Shown in pieces: positions 50,039 to 58,125 of a DNA stretch of 64,000 nt. Where the stretch lies: NCBI GenBank assembly GCA_963626805.1, contig CAVFXS010000046.1, positions 65,339 to 129,338 of the forward strand. The letters are read 5' to 3'. The stretch's first letter is position 1. Each line of letters opens with the position of its first letter. The notes below the pieces were generated by a model. That model did not search any database and was not told the origin of the DNA. It saw only the letters and a list, made by a program, of their open reading frames with translations. The DNA comes from CAG-632 sp963626805 (GTDB taxonomy: Bacteria; Bacillota; Clostridia; Lachnospirales; Lachnospiraceae). The position numbers and the translations under genes are program-made.

Positions 50039-50194
50039 ATGTCTGAGAACAACTACTCAAACGAGACAAACTGCACCGATTCTGCAAGTAATGCAAAGAA
50101 CAGCTCTAAGAATAAGGCAGGCAATAAGGCTTCCAATTCTATTAAGAGCAACCAGGCTGCAAACAGCAGCAAAGCAACTAAGGATTACGAGTAG
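50039..50194 (+). CDS. Small Asn/Ser/Lys-rich protein (51 aa), unknown
   Basis: A 51-aa reading frame beginning MSENNYSNETNCTDSASN and continuing with alternating Asn, Ser, Lys and Ala (KNSSKNKAGNKASNSIKSNQ), one cysteine, no hydrophobic stretch. It is low-complexity and probably unstructured. AAAGGAGG eight bases before the ATG and a good terminator right after the stop make it a convincing free-standing gene; ATG 50033 is too close to the ribosome site. Composition vaguely recalls small spore or DNA-binding proteins, but no family is recognised. Confidence 0.65.
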   Translation: MSENNYSNETNCTDSASNAKNSSKNKAGNKASNSIKSNQAANSSKATKDYE

Positions 50195-50214
50195 AATTAC
50201 TATGGAGGAGGGAA

Positions 50215-50249
50215 GGCCGGAATCACGGAAAAGATTCCGGTCTTTTTTC
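50215..50249 (+). terminator. Terminator of the 51-aa protein gene
   Basis: CCGGAATC (50217-50224) pairs with GATTCCGG (50233-50240), extended by a G-T and a G-C pair, followed by TCTTTTTTC. Confidence 0.8.
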
Positions 50250-50280
50250 ATAATTGCTTATAGAATCAAAGGGGATTAAG

Positions 50281-51960
50281 ATGCGGGTTGGTAGAATTCA
50301 GAAACAGATAGTACAAATGATAGCTGCACTGATTTGTGTGATAGCTGCATCGATATTTCGAGCAATTCGGACGGAGAACCTGTATTGGAGTGTGGCTTTG
50401 TTTTTATTGGTTTATGTACTATATGTCAGCATTGATATTATCTGGCTGCAGAGTTTGCATCGTCGAATTATGCAGAAAAAAATACGGCATTATTTATGTG
50501 GGACTGCAATTTTGATTTGCTTCTGGTTATTGCTCCGCTCCATTCGGTTTGGATTGCTATGGGATGGGATGATTCGGCGTTATGCATGGTATGGATATTA
50601 TATCCCTATGATTTTGATTCCGCTATTTGGCTTTTATACAGCATTATACATGGGAAAGCGGGAAGATTATGATCTGCCTATTCGATGGAAGTTACTCTGG
50701 ATACCGGCTGTTTTATTGATTCTTGGAATTCTGACGAATGAATTTCATCAGTTAGCATTTCGAATACATAGAGAAAGCCCGGAACAGTATAGCAGGGGTA
50801 TTTTTTATCTTTGCGCCGCAATATGGATAGGCGTGCTTGAAAGTAGTGCGATTTTGATCCTTTTAAAGAAAAGCCTGATATTGAATATTGGAAGAGAGAA
50901 AATAATACCATTTATAGTATTGGGAGTATCAGGAGTTTATTATCTTCTGTATGCTATTAACAGTGAAATATTTGGATTTGTAGAATTAACAGCGGCATTT
51001 GCACTGTCCCATGCGTGTATATGGGAAAGCTGCATAGCAATTGGAGTATTTCCGGTAAATACGAATTATGAATCATTGTTTCAGTATTCCAGATTAAAGA
51101 TGTTGATCATTGATCAAAAAGGCAAAATATATTATCATTCTATGCATCATACACTGAATATATCTGACTATCTGGAGGAAATTACTCAGGGGCAGATGAT
51201 ATTATTGGATACAGACACAGAATTACATAGTGTTCCGATACAGGGGGGATATATTGTATGGCAGGAAGATATTACAGAGATAAATGAAATAATCCGGGAA
51301 AAACAAGAGATGGAACGAGTGCTGCGAGAACAGACAGAACTTATGCAGCAGGAGTATGAGATGGATTCCAGACGGATACGTATACAGAAGATGAATCAGA
51401 TTTATCAGCTGGTAGCAGAGGAAACAAGAGGAACCTGTGATAAAATTCTGCTGGGGATAGAGGAACTGAAGGCAGGGAAGGATAACGAGGATCAGAGAAA
51501 GCAGCTGCTTCGTATTAATCTGGAAGGCGTATATGTGAAACGTCGGTGCAACCTGTTAATGATATGGGAGAGCATGGGACAGATTCCGGTTGAGGAATTG
51601 CATTTTTGCTTTGAAGAAAGTCTTGATAACCTGGAAATCTGTGAAATGAAAGCATCTTTATCAATGCAATTACAGGGAAGTCTGAATAAAGAGACGGCGG
51701 TTTTGCTTTATGATATATTAGAACAGGTAATAGAACAGATTCTATTTATAGCAGACCGGTTGTACGTTATACTGACAGAAGATCCCCATCAGATAATCAA
51801 ACTATCTATATTTATTCATAGCTATGAGAAAATCAAGGATGTACGAATGCCGGGAACACTCGATCAGCTATTACAGAAACAAAAGGTGGCATACTTTTTT
51901 AAAAAAGAAGAAAAAACAGAATATCTATTTTCAGCAAGACTTCCGGGGGAGGTAAGATAG
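50281..51960 (+). CDS. 7TM-sensor protein, degenerate histidine-kinase-like
   Basis: A 559-aa membrane protein. Residues about 8-255 have seven or eight helices with a LLWIPAVLLILGILTNEFHQ segment, as in the histidine-kinase 7TM sensor (HisKA_7TM). A PAS-like stretch follows (LKMLIIDQKGKIYYHSMHHT), then a coiled coil. Where a HisKA_3 histidine should be, the sequence reads LVAEETRGTCDKILLGIEEL with no histidine, and no ATP-binding N or G boxes are visible later. It is likely a non-catalytic sensor partner. ATG 50281 follows AAAGGGGATTAAG. The stop abuts the ATG of the true kinase, so the two are translationally coupled. Confidence 0.65.
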   Translation: MRVGRIQKQIVQMIAALICVIAASIFRAIRTENLYWSVALFLLVYVLYVSIDIIWLQSLHRRIMQKKIRHYLCGTAILICFWLLLRSIRFGLLWDGMIRRYAWYGYYIPMILIPLFGFYTALYMGKREDYDLPIRWKLLWIPAVLLILGILTNEFHQLAFRIHRESPEQYSRGIFYLCAAIWIGVLESSAILILLKKSLILNIGREKIIPFIVLGVSGVYYLLYAINSEIFGFVELTAAFALSHACIWESCIAIGVFPVNTNYESLFQYSRLKMLIIDQKGKIYYHSMHHTLNISDYLEEITQGQMILLDTDTELHSVPIQGGYIVWQEDITEINEIIREKQEMERVLREQTELMQQEYEMDSRRIRIQKMNQIYQLVAEETRGTCDKILLGIEELKAGKDNEDQRKQLLRINLEGVYVKRRCNLLMIWESMGQIPVEELHFCFEESLDNLEICEMKASLSMQLQGSLNKETAVLLYDILEQVIEQILFIADRLYVILTEDPHQIIKLSIFIHSYEKIKDVRMPGTLDQLLQKQKVAYFFKKEEKTEYLFSARLPGEVR

Positions 51961-53265
51961 ATGTATACATTTCAAATGCTTTCGGCGATGCAACAGGTTT
52001 GTTTATTATCTTGTATGCTGATTCTTTATACGGCAGGATTAATCTTGCTTATACAACAGGTATATAATTGGAATATCGGAATTCAGAGTATTGTATTACT
52101 GGTATGGCTCAGTGTATGGACTACAGAATTAATTTTGTTAATTAGAGAATATCGTATACTTCAGAAATATGAAAACAGAAATGGGATGGCAGGGGAGATT
52201 CCGGTATGGATGATATGGGGGATGATTATGGCTTCAGCCCTCGGGCTCTTTATTATGAGCTGGAAATTACGACAGAGAGAGCGAAATCGAATTAGTGCCA
52301 GATCTATAAGGGAAGGAATTGACAATCTTCCGGTTGCGGTAGCATGCTTTCGGGAGGGAGGGCAGGTGGTTTTGGCGAACCATAGAATGTACCGGATATT
52401 GGATGACTTGACGGGCAACACCGTGTTGTCGGAGCAAAAACTATATCGGGTATTACAGGATAATCTGGCACAGCAGATGATAAAAAATGCAGGAACAGAC
52501 CGCCCGGTTATAGAACTGTCAGACGGATCAAGCTGGGAGGTGGTCAGTGAGCAGATACAGATCCAGGGCGAGAATTATGAACAGATAAATCTGGCTGAAA
52601 TCACCGAATATTGCCAGTTATACAGGCAATTGGAATCTAAGCAGAAGGAACTTCTGGAGCAGAGAAAAAGAATACAGAAGTTATCAGATATGGTGGAAGT
52701 TATAAGGCACGAGGAAGCCGTGCTGAATTCTAAAATTCGGATTCATAATGATTTGGGGAAAGCAATTTTAAGTACCAGACTTCTTTTGCAGAAGAAGACC
52801 CTCACAAAAGAAGAGATACTTGATGGTGTGATGATATGGGAGAATGCGATTTGTTATCTGAGTGAGAATGATGGACAAGGGTATCAACATGAGCAGGGAG
52901 CAACAGATCAACAGCTATTGACTGAGATTCTGACATCTGCGAAGGAACTTGGCTGCTGTGTAGTGCTGCAGGAGGATGGAGAAACGAATCATGCTCAGGC
53001 CGGTATATTACGTATCGTATTGCGGGAGGCAGTTATTAACGCAGTCCGCCATGCAGGAGCCAGTGAAGTATATGCATATATTACAGACATTGATGCACAT
53101 TGGGTGCTTCGCATAACGGATAATGGAAAGGACAGTCAGGCGGAGTTAAAAGAAGGGGGCGGCTTGACTGGAATCAGACAGCAGGTGGAGGCTGTCGGTG
53201 GAGAGATGCGAATTATTTTAAAACCGAGATTCGAACTTGTAGTGCGATTGGTTAATCATGATTAG
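51961..53265 (+). CDS. Sensor histidine kinase (HisKA_3/HATPase, NarL-type)
   Basis: A 434-aa kinase. Three membrane helices in the first 105 residues (VCLLSCMLILYTAGLILLIQ, SIVLLVWLSVWTTELILLI, VWMIWGMIMASALGLFIMSW), a PAS-like segment (about 115-190), a coiled coil, and a phosphoacceptor His262 in RIHNDLGKAILSTR, as in HisKA_3. The ATPase domain has LREAVINAVRHAGASEVYAY with Asn360, DNGKDSQ and GGGLTGIRQQV. It should phosphorylate the response regulator downstream. It starts one base after the preceding stop, preceded by GGGGGAGG. The signal is unknown and may be read by the 7TM partner. Confidence 0.85.
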   Translation: MYTFQMLSAMQQVCLLSCMLILYTAGLILLIQQVYNWNIGIQSIVLLVWLSVWTTELILLIREYRILQKYENRNGMAGEIPVWMIWGMIMASALGLFIMSWKLRQRERNRISARSIREGIDNLPVAVACFREGGQVVLANHRMYRILDDLTGNTVLSEQKLYRVLQDNLAQQMIKNAGTDRPVIELSDGSSWEVVSEQIQIQGENYEQINLAEITEYCQLYRQLESKQKELLEQRKRIQKLSDMVEVIRHEEAVLNSKIRIHNDLGKAILSTRLLLQKKTLTKEEILDGVMIWENAICYLSENDGQGYQHEQGATDQQLLTEILTSAKELGCCVVLQEDGETNHAQAGILRIVLREAVINAVRHAGASEVYAYITDIDAHWVLRITDNGKDSQAELKEGGGLTGIRQQVEAVGGEMRIILKPRFELVVRLVNHD

Positions 53266-53313
53266 GTAACTATATTCAGCAAATAGACCAAAAGATAAAT
53301 GGAGGCGAAAAGA

Positions 53314-53937
53314 ATGATTCGAATTTTATTAGTGGATGATTCCAGACAATCCAGGTATTATATTCAGGGACTGCTTGCAGAAGAGGCAGAATATGAGATA
53401 ATTGCTTCGATTGAGAGTGCGGCAAATGCAGAATTATATTGTGTAAAGCATAGTATTGATATGATTTTGATGGATGTGTGTACCGCAGACAATATAAGTG
53501 GTCTGATGATCGCCAGACAATTAAAGAAAAAATATCCGCAGATTTTAATAATAGTGATTACATCCTTGCCTGAATATAGTTTTATAAAAAAAGCAATGGA
53601 GGCAGGATGCGAGGGGTTCTGGTATAAAGAGTATGGGAATGTAGAACTGTTAGATGTTATGAATCGGGTCAGAAATGGCGAGACGGCATATCCGGATCGG
53701 ACACCCATTATTTCGATTGGAGATGCGTATAGTACCGATTTTTCAGAACGTGAGCTTGAAATTGTACGTCTGCTGTCAGAAGGATATTCCAGACAGGAAA
53801 TTGCAGACCACCTATTTATATCTCCCCGTACAGTTCGATTCCATATTGATAGTATGAAAGAGAAAACGGGTTATGAGGATACGATGCAACTGGTGTCAGA
53901 GATGCTTCTTAGAAAGCTGGTAGCAGAAGATTTGTAA
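53314..53937 (+). CDS. NarL/FixJ-family response regulator
   Basis: A 207-aa two-domain regulator. Receiver: IRILLVDDSRQSRYYI, phospho-Asp54 in MILMDVCTADNISG, VITSLPEYSFIKKAMEAGCE. DNA-binding LuxR-type helix-turn-helix: FSERELEIVRLLSEGYSRQE and ISPRTVRFHIDSMKEKTG. It should be phosphorylated by the kinase 48 bases upstream. GGAGG eight bases before ATG 53314 selects this start over ATG 53299. A strong terminator follows, closing the three-gene signalling unit. Confidence 0.9.
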   Translation: MIRILLVDDSRQSRYYIQGLLAEEAEYEIIASIESAANAELYCVKHSIDMILMDVCTADNISGLMIARQLKKKYPQILIIVITSLPEYSFIKKAMEAGCEGFWYKEYGNVELLDVMNRVRNGETAYPDRTPIISIGDAYSTDFSERELEIVRLLSEGYSRQEIADHLFISPRTVRFHIDSMKEKTGYEDTMQLVSEMLLRKLVAEDL

Positions 53938-53948
53938 AAGTTCAGAGG

Positions 53949-53977
53949 TAACTGCCATTTTAGGCAGTTATTTTTTT
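53949..53977 (+). terminator. Terminator of the two-component operon
   Basis: TAACTGCC (53949-53956) pairs perfectly with GGCAGTTA (53963-53970) around a six-base loop and is followed by seven T. Confidence 0.88.
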
Positions 53978-54053
53978 GGAATGAAATTAGTAAAATATCA
54001 GTGGTTAGATGACGAAAAATGTAATTTGGTAAGTGCGAAGGGAGAAGTATACT

Positions 54054-55319
54054 ATGGGATTAATAAAAGCAATTGCGGGTGCAGCTGGCGGTGTACTGTC
54101 AGATCAATGGAAGGAGTTCTTTTATTGCGAAGCTCTTCCTGCTGATGTATTGGTTACTAAGGGAGAGAAGAAGATTGGTGGACGATCTTCTAATACAAAA
54201 GGGGAAGATAATATCATTTCTAACGGTTCAGTGATAGCGGTGGCTGATGGTCAGTGTATGATTATTGTTGAACAGGGAAAGGTAGTAGATATTTGTGCGG
54301 AACCGGGAGAGTTTACATATGATAGTTCTACGGAACCTTCCATATTTTGTGGAAGTCTAAGTGACACTATTCCGGCAGTATTTAAAAATATCGGAAAGCG
54401 TTTTGCGTTTGGCGGAGAGGCTCCAAAGGATCAGAGAGTTTATTATTTTAATACAAAGGAGTTGCTGGGGAATAAATATGGAACGCCGACCCCGGTTCCG
54501 TTTCGGGTAGTGGATACAAATATTGGATTAGATGTAGATATCAGCATCCGATGCTTTGGAGAGTATAGTTATCGGATAACAAATCCGATTCTGTTTTATA
54601 CCAATGTATGCGGAAATATTTCGGGGGCATATAATCGTGCAGAGCTTGATGGGCAGCTGAAGACAGAGCTTATGACAGCACTTCAGCCGGCATTTGCAAG
54701 GATTAGTAATATGGGTATTCGATACTCAGCCTTACCCGGACATACGATTGAATTGGCAGATGCCTTGAATGAGATACTCTCTAAGAAATGGAGAGAGTTA
54801 AGAGGTATTGAAATGGTTTCCTTTGGCTTGTCATCTGTAAAGGCAAGTGATGAAGATGAGCAGATGATTAAAGAGCTTCAGAGAAATGCCACCTTCAGAA
54901 ATCCTAATATGGCAGCGGCACATATGGTAGGAGCTCAGGCAGCAGCCATGCAGGCAGCAGCTCAGAATGAGAGTGCCGGTCCGGCAATGGCATTTATGGG
55001 AATGAATATGGCTGGACAGATGGGTGGAGTAAATGCAGCTTCTTTATTTCAGATGGGACAGCAGACGACACCACAGATGAATTCACAGCAGGTACAACCG
55101 GCGAATCAGCAAATGGCACCTCAGGGGGCTGTAGGCTGGACATGTGCCTGTGGGGCAATAAATAAGGGTAAATTCTGTTCTGAATGTGGTACTCCAAAAC
55201 CGGCAGGTGTACCGCAGTATAGATGTGATAAATGTGGATGGGAGCCGGAAAATCCAACACAGCCACCTAAATTCTGCCCGGAATGTGGAGACCCGTTTGA
55301 TGATGGTGATAGGATTTAG
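54054..55319 (+). CDS. SPFH-domain protein with two zinc ribbons (YdjI-like)
   Basis: A 421-aa protein. Residues about 1-290 are an SPFH/band-7-like domain as in Bacillus YdjI: GLIKAIAGAAGGVLSDQWKE, VDICAEPGEFTYDSSTEPSI, VPFRVVDTNIGLDVDISIRC and GIEMVSFGLSSVKASDED. An Ala/Met/Gln-rich linker (about 290-365) leads to two C-terminal zinc ribbons: CACGAINKGKFCSECG and CDKCGWEPENPTQPPKFCPE. No membrane helix is obvious, so it may bind the membrane peripherally and form oligomers. Such proteins are linked to membrane stress in Bacillus. AAGGGAGAAG selects ATG 54054. Next gene also has zinc ribbons. Confidence 0.75.
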   Translation: MGLIKAIAGAAGGVLSDQWKEFFYCEALPADVLVTKGEKKIGGRSSNTKGEDNIISNGSVIAVADGQCMIIVEQGKVVDICAEPGEFTYDSSTEPSIFCGSLSDTIPAVFKNIGKRFAFGGEAPKDQRVYYFNTKELLGNKYGTPTPVPFRVVDTNIGLDVDISIRCFGEYSYRITNPILFYTNVCGNISGAYNRAELDGQLKTELMTALQPAFARISNMGIRYSALPGHTIELADALNEILSKKWRELRGIEMVSFGLSSVKASDEDEQMIKELQRNATFRNPNMAAAHMVGAQAAAMQAAAQNESAGPAMAFMGMNMAGQMGGVNAASLFQMGQQTTPQMNSQQVQPANQQMAPQGAVGWTCACGAINKGKFCSECGTPKPAGVPQYRCDKCGWEPENPTQPPKFCPECGDPFDDGDRI

Positions 55320-55338
55320 ACAGATTGGAGGATTAGCA

Positions 55339-56070
55339 ATGGGATTATTTGGAAAAATGTTTGAAAAGAAAACATGTGCATTTTGTGGTGAAGATATCGG
55401 ACTTTTTGGAAATCGAAAACTGGAAGATGGTAATATGTGCAAGGAATGTGCATCTCTGTTATCTCCATGGTTTAGTGATCGGAAAAACAGTACAGTTGCT
55501 GAAATACAGGAACAGTTATTATATAGAGAGGAAAACAAGGCAAAGCTGGAAGCTTTTCATACAACGCGGTCACTGGGAAGAAATGTTAAGGTTTTGGTTG
55601 ATGAAGAACAGAATCTTTTTATGGTTTCCAGAACGAGAAATATAAAGGAAGAAAATCCGGATATATTGGCATTTTCACAGGTGACCGGATGCGATTTGGA
55701 TATTGATGAAGAGAGACATGAGATTACATACGAGGATAAGGACGGAAACGAAGTAAGTTACAATCCGAAGAGATATGAGTATGAATATAATTTTTATATG
55801 ATTATTCGTGTAAATCATGCATATTTTGATGAAATAAAATTCTTATTGAACCAATCAAGTGTTATTGGAAAGGGAACAGAATATAATCAATATAAGGAGA
55901 TGGGAACGGAGATCTGTAATCTACTATCTGATGCACGACAAAACGTCCGAGATCAGATTGCAGAAGCAAAGGCTCCTAAAACTGCTATGGTCTGCCCATT
56001 TTGCGGTGCAACCACGATTCCGGATACGAATGGCTGCTGCGAATATTGTGGTGGAGCTATGAATATATAA
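55339..56070 (+). CDS. DUF4428-type double zinc-ribbon protein
   Basis: A 243-aa cytosolic protein. CAFCGEDIGLFGNRKLEDGN followed by MCKECASLLSPWFSDRK is an N-terminal DUF4428 zinc finger; a central beta-rich domain (VLVDEEQNLFMVSRTRNIKE, ITYEDKDGNEVSYNPKRYEY) includes FYMIIRVNHAYFDEIKFLLN, and a final zinc ribbon CPFCGATTIPDTNGCCEYCG closes the protein. Function unknown; members occur beside SPFH/YdjI-like proteins. GGAGG selects ATG 55339, 19 bases after the SPFH gene stop, so the two should be expressed together. Confidence 0.75.
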   Translation: MGLFGKMFEKKTCAFCGEDIGLFGNRKLEDGNMCKECASLLSPWFSDRKNSTVAEIQEQLLYREENKAKLEAFHTTRSLGRNVKVLVDEEQNLFMVSRTRNIKEENPDILAFSQVTGCDLDIDEERHEITYEDKDGNEVSYNPKRYEYEYNFYMIIRVNHAYFDEIKFLLNQSSVIGKGTEYNQYKEMGTEICNLLSDARQNVRDQIAEAKAPKTAMVCPFCGATTIPDTNGCCEYCGGAMNI

Positions 56071-56084
56071 ATATATAAATGATA

Positions 56085-56113
56085 TTGCCCATATGATTTT
56101 TATGTGGTAAGAT
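56085..56113 (+). promoter_or_regulatory. Possible promoter of the DUF4190 gene
   Basis: TTGCCC, 17 bases, TAAGAT, ending 25 bases before the ATG; four matches in each hexamer. Confidence 0.35.
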
Positions 56114-56138
56114 ATAAAAAAAAGAGAGGAGATACATT

Positions 56139-56423
56139 ATGGAAAGTACGCCAGGAAAAGCAATAGCAGCATTGATTCTGGGAATTGCGTCAATTGTATT
56201 TGGCTGTGGAGGTGTTGGTCTGATTTGTGCGATCATAGACCTTGTATTATGCGGACAGCTTGGAAAAGAGTATCCGGAATTGCCAAAGCAGGCAAAGGCA
56301 GGTAAGGTACTGGGAATCATCGGATTGGTTCTGGGTATTATCGGATTGATAGTGATTGCTATCATGATAGCTACTGGAGCAATTGCAGGTTTAGCAGGAT
56401 CTTCATCAAGTTATTATTATTAA
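56139..56423 (+). CDS. DUF4190-type small membrane protein
   Basis: A 94-aa protein with two hydrophobic helices (AIAALILGIASIVFGCGGVG, then VLGIIGLVLGIIGLIVIAIM) around a LGKEYPELPKQAKAGK loop, the usual DUF4190 pattern of paired Gly-rich helices. The tail SSSSYYY is probably exposed. Function unknown. GAGAGGAG precedes the ATG. It follows the zinc-ribbon gene and is closed by a terminator. Confidence 0.75.
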   Translation: MESTPGKAIAALILGIASIVFGCGGVGLICAIIDLVLCGQLGKEYPELPKQAKAGKVLGIIGLVLGIIGLIVIAIMIATGAIAGLAGSSSSYYY

Positions 56424-56436
56424 AATACCAGAAAAG

Positions 56437-56470
56437 CAGCGGCGGAGATATTTCCGCCGCTGTTATTATT
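56437..56470 (+). terminator. Terminator after the DUF4190 gene
   Basis: CAGCGGCGGA (56437-56446) pairs perfectly with TCCGCCGCTG (56453-56462) around a six-base loop, followed by TTATTATTT. Confidence 0.72.
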
Positions 56471-56522
56471 TAAGTAAGGAACACCATAGCAGTTGGACGA
56501 ATATGATAAGATATAAAGTGAA

Positions 56523-56855
56523 GTGGTGGTGAATATCGTGGTACCGACCATTGAAAATATTAATATTCGTCATATCATCCAGAAGGCTGTGGAAGAAAAT
56601 GCAATTATTATAGATGTAAGAAGCCGACAGGCGTTTAACAGTGGTCATATTCCGATGGCTATGAGCGTTCCTTTTGAAGAAATACAAAATGGAAGAGTAC
56701 GGATTCCAAAGAATCGAGTATTGATCATATACTGTGAACATGGTACTAACAGCATAAAAGCGGCACGGATTCTGACAGACCAGGGATATCGGGTGATCAA
56801 CACGGTGGGAGGAATCGAGCAATATAATAAAGATTTAACGGTAAGCCGGCAGTAA
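56523..56855 (+). CDS. Rhodanese-like domain protein
   Basis: A 110-aa single rhodanese domain that may carry sulfur as a cysteine persulfide. Visible: AIIIDVRSRQAFNSGHIPMA and the active loop LIIYCEHGTNSIKAARIL with the catalytic Cys, then GYRVINTVGGIEQY. Length is typical of GlpE/PspE-like forms; no signal peptide. The start is uncertain: GTG 56523 gives the full frame, while GTG 56538 lies better behind the GGTGGTG stretch. The terminator hairpin begins inside the last codons. Confidence 0.85.
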   Translation: MVVNIVVPTIENINIRHIIQKAVEENAIIIDVRSRQAFNSGHIPMAMSVPFEEIQNGRVRIPKNRVLIIYCEHGTNSIKAARILTDQGYRVINTVGGIEQYNKDLTVSRQ

Positions 56856-56870
56856 CGCCGGCTTTTTCTT
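56844..56870 (+). terminator. Terminator of the rhodanese gene
   Basis: AGCCGGC (56844-56850) pairs perfectly with GCCGGCT (56857-56863), six-base loop, followed by TTTTTCTT. The stop codon is in the loop. Confidence 0.78.
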
Positions 56871-56897
56871 GACAGTTGTCAGAGAGAAACGTACAAT
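56869..56897 (+). promoter_or_regulatory. Strong promoter of the RNA methyltransferase operon
   Basis: TTGACA (perfect), 17 bases, TACAAT (five of six). It starts directly behind the rhodanese terminator and ends 43 bases before the methyltransferase ATG. Confidence 0.85.
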
Positions 56898-56940
56898 AAA
56901 CTAGAATAATGGACATTAATAGAAAGAGTAGAATCAGAAT

Positions 56941-58107
56941 ATGGATAAGATAGAGCTGATAGCACCGTGCCACTTCGGTCTGGAGTCGGTGCTGAAAAGA
57001 GAAATACAGGATCTGGGATATGAGATCGTACAGGTGGAGGATGGCAGAATTACGTTCCGTGGGGATGTGGAGGCACTCGCCCGTGCGAATGTATTTATCC
57101 GTACAGCAGAGCGTATTATGGTGAAGGTTGGCGGCTTTCCGGCGAAAACCTTTGATGAATTATTTGAAGCAACCAAGGCCCTGCACTGGGAGGATTATCT
57201 TCCGAAGGATGCGAAGTTCTGGGTGTCAAAGGCATCCACGAAGAACAGCGCATTGTTCAGTGCATCCGACATACAGTCAATTGTAAAAAAGGCAATTGTG
57301 GAGCGGTTAAAGACCGTGTATCATGTGAACTGGTTTGATGAGGACGGAGCCGAGTATCCGATCCGGGTGTTTATTAATAAAGACATGGTAAGTATTGCAT
57401 TAGATGCATCGGGTATTTCATTGCATAAGCGGGGATACCGGCAGCTGGTTGGTAAGGCACCGATTTCTGAAACGCTGGCTTCCGCACTGATTATGCTGAC
57501 ACCTTGGAACAAAGACCGGATTCTGGTGGATCCGTTCTGCGGAAGCGGTACGTTCCCAATCGAGGCGGCCATGATCGGAGCGAGGATCGCACCGGGAATG
57601 AAGCGGACATTTACCGGACAGAAATGGACAAACATCACATCGGAGTCCGCATGGAAGGCTGCGGTTGCAGAGGCAGAGGACCGGATACTCCGGGATGTTA
57701 AGATGAGTATTCAGGGATATGATATTGATAATAGTATCGTGAAATGTGCAATGGAAAATGCGAGAGCTGCCGGAGTCGGAGACCAGATCCATTTCCAGCA
57801 GAGAAGTGTGGCAGAGTTAAGCAATCCGAAAAAGTACGGATTCATCATTACCAATCCTCCATATGGAGAACGACTGGAGGAGCAGGATGAGCTCCCGGAT
57901 CTGTACCGGATGATCGGTAAGAGCTTTGATAAGCTGGATACCTGGTCAAAGTATATCATCACTTCCTATGCAGAGGCTGAGAAATATCTGGGGAAGAAAG
58001 CAACGAAGAATCGGAAGATTTATAATGGTATGATCAAGGCATACTATTATCAGTATCTGGGACCGAAGCCGCCGAGACAGCCGCGGCCGGAAGAGAGACG
58101 TATTTAG
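56941..58107 (+). CDS. THUMP-domain class I SAM-dependent RNA methyltransferase (RlmL/YpsC-like)
   Basis: A 388-aa enzyme. The N-terminal part (about 1-155) is ferredoxin-like plus THUMP (IELIAPCHFGLESVLKREIQ, FWVSKASTKNSALFSASDIQ). The methyltransferase domain has LVDPFCGSGTFPIEAAMIGA for SAM and FIITNPPYGERLEEQDELPD, an NPPY motif of N-methylases. This matches Bacillus YpsC and the N-terminal half of E. coli RlmKL, which makes m2G2445 in 23S rRNA; the target here is inferred. It heads a unit transcribed from a near-consensus promoter. Confidence 0.88.
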   Translation: MDKIELIAPCHFGLESVLKREIQDLGYEIVQVEDGRITFRGDVEALARANVFIRTAERIMVKVGGFPAKTFDELFEATKALHWEDYLPKDAKFWVSKASTKNSALFSASDIQSIVKKAIVERLKTVYHVNWFDEDGAEYPIRVFINKDMVSIALDASGISLHKRGYRQLVGKAPISETLASALIMLTPWNKDRILVDPFCGSGTFPIEAAMIGARIAPGMKRTFTGQKWTNITSESAWKAAVAEAEDRILRDVKMSIQGYDIDNSIVKCAMENARAAGVGDQIHFQQRSVAELSNPKKYGFIITNPPYGERLEEQDELPDLYRMIGKSFDKLDTWSKYIITSYAEAEKYLGKKATKNRKIYNGMIKAYYYQYLGPKPPRQPRPEERRI

Positions 58108-58125
58108 CAGAAAGGGATTGTACAC

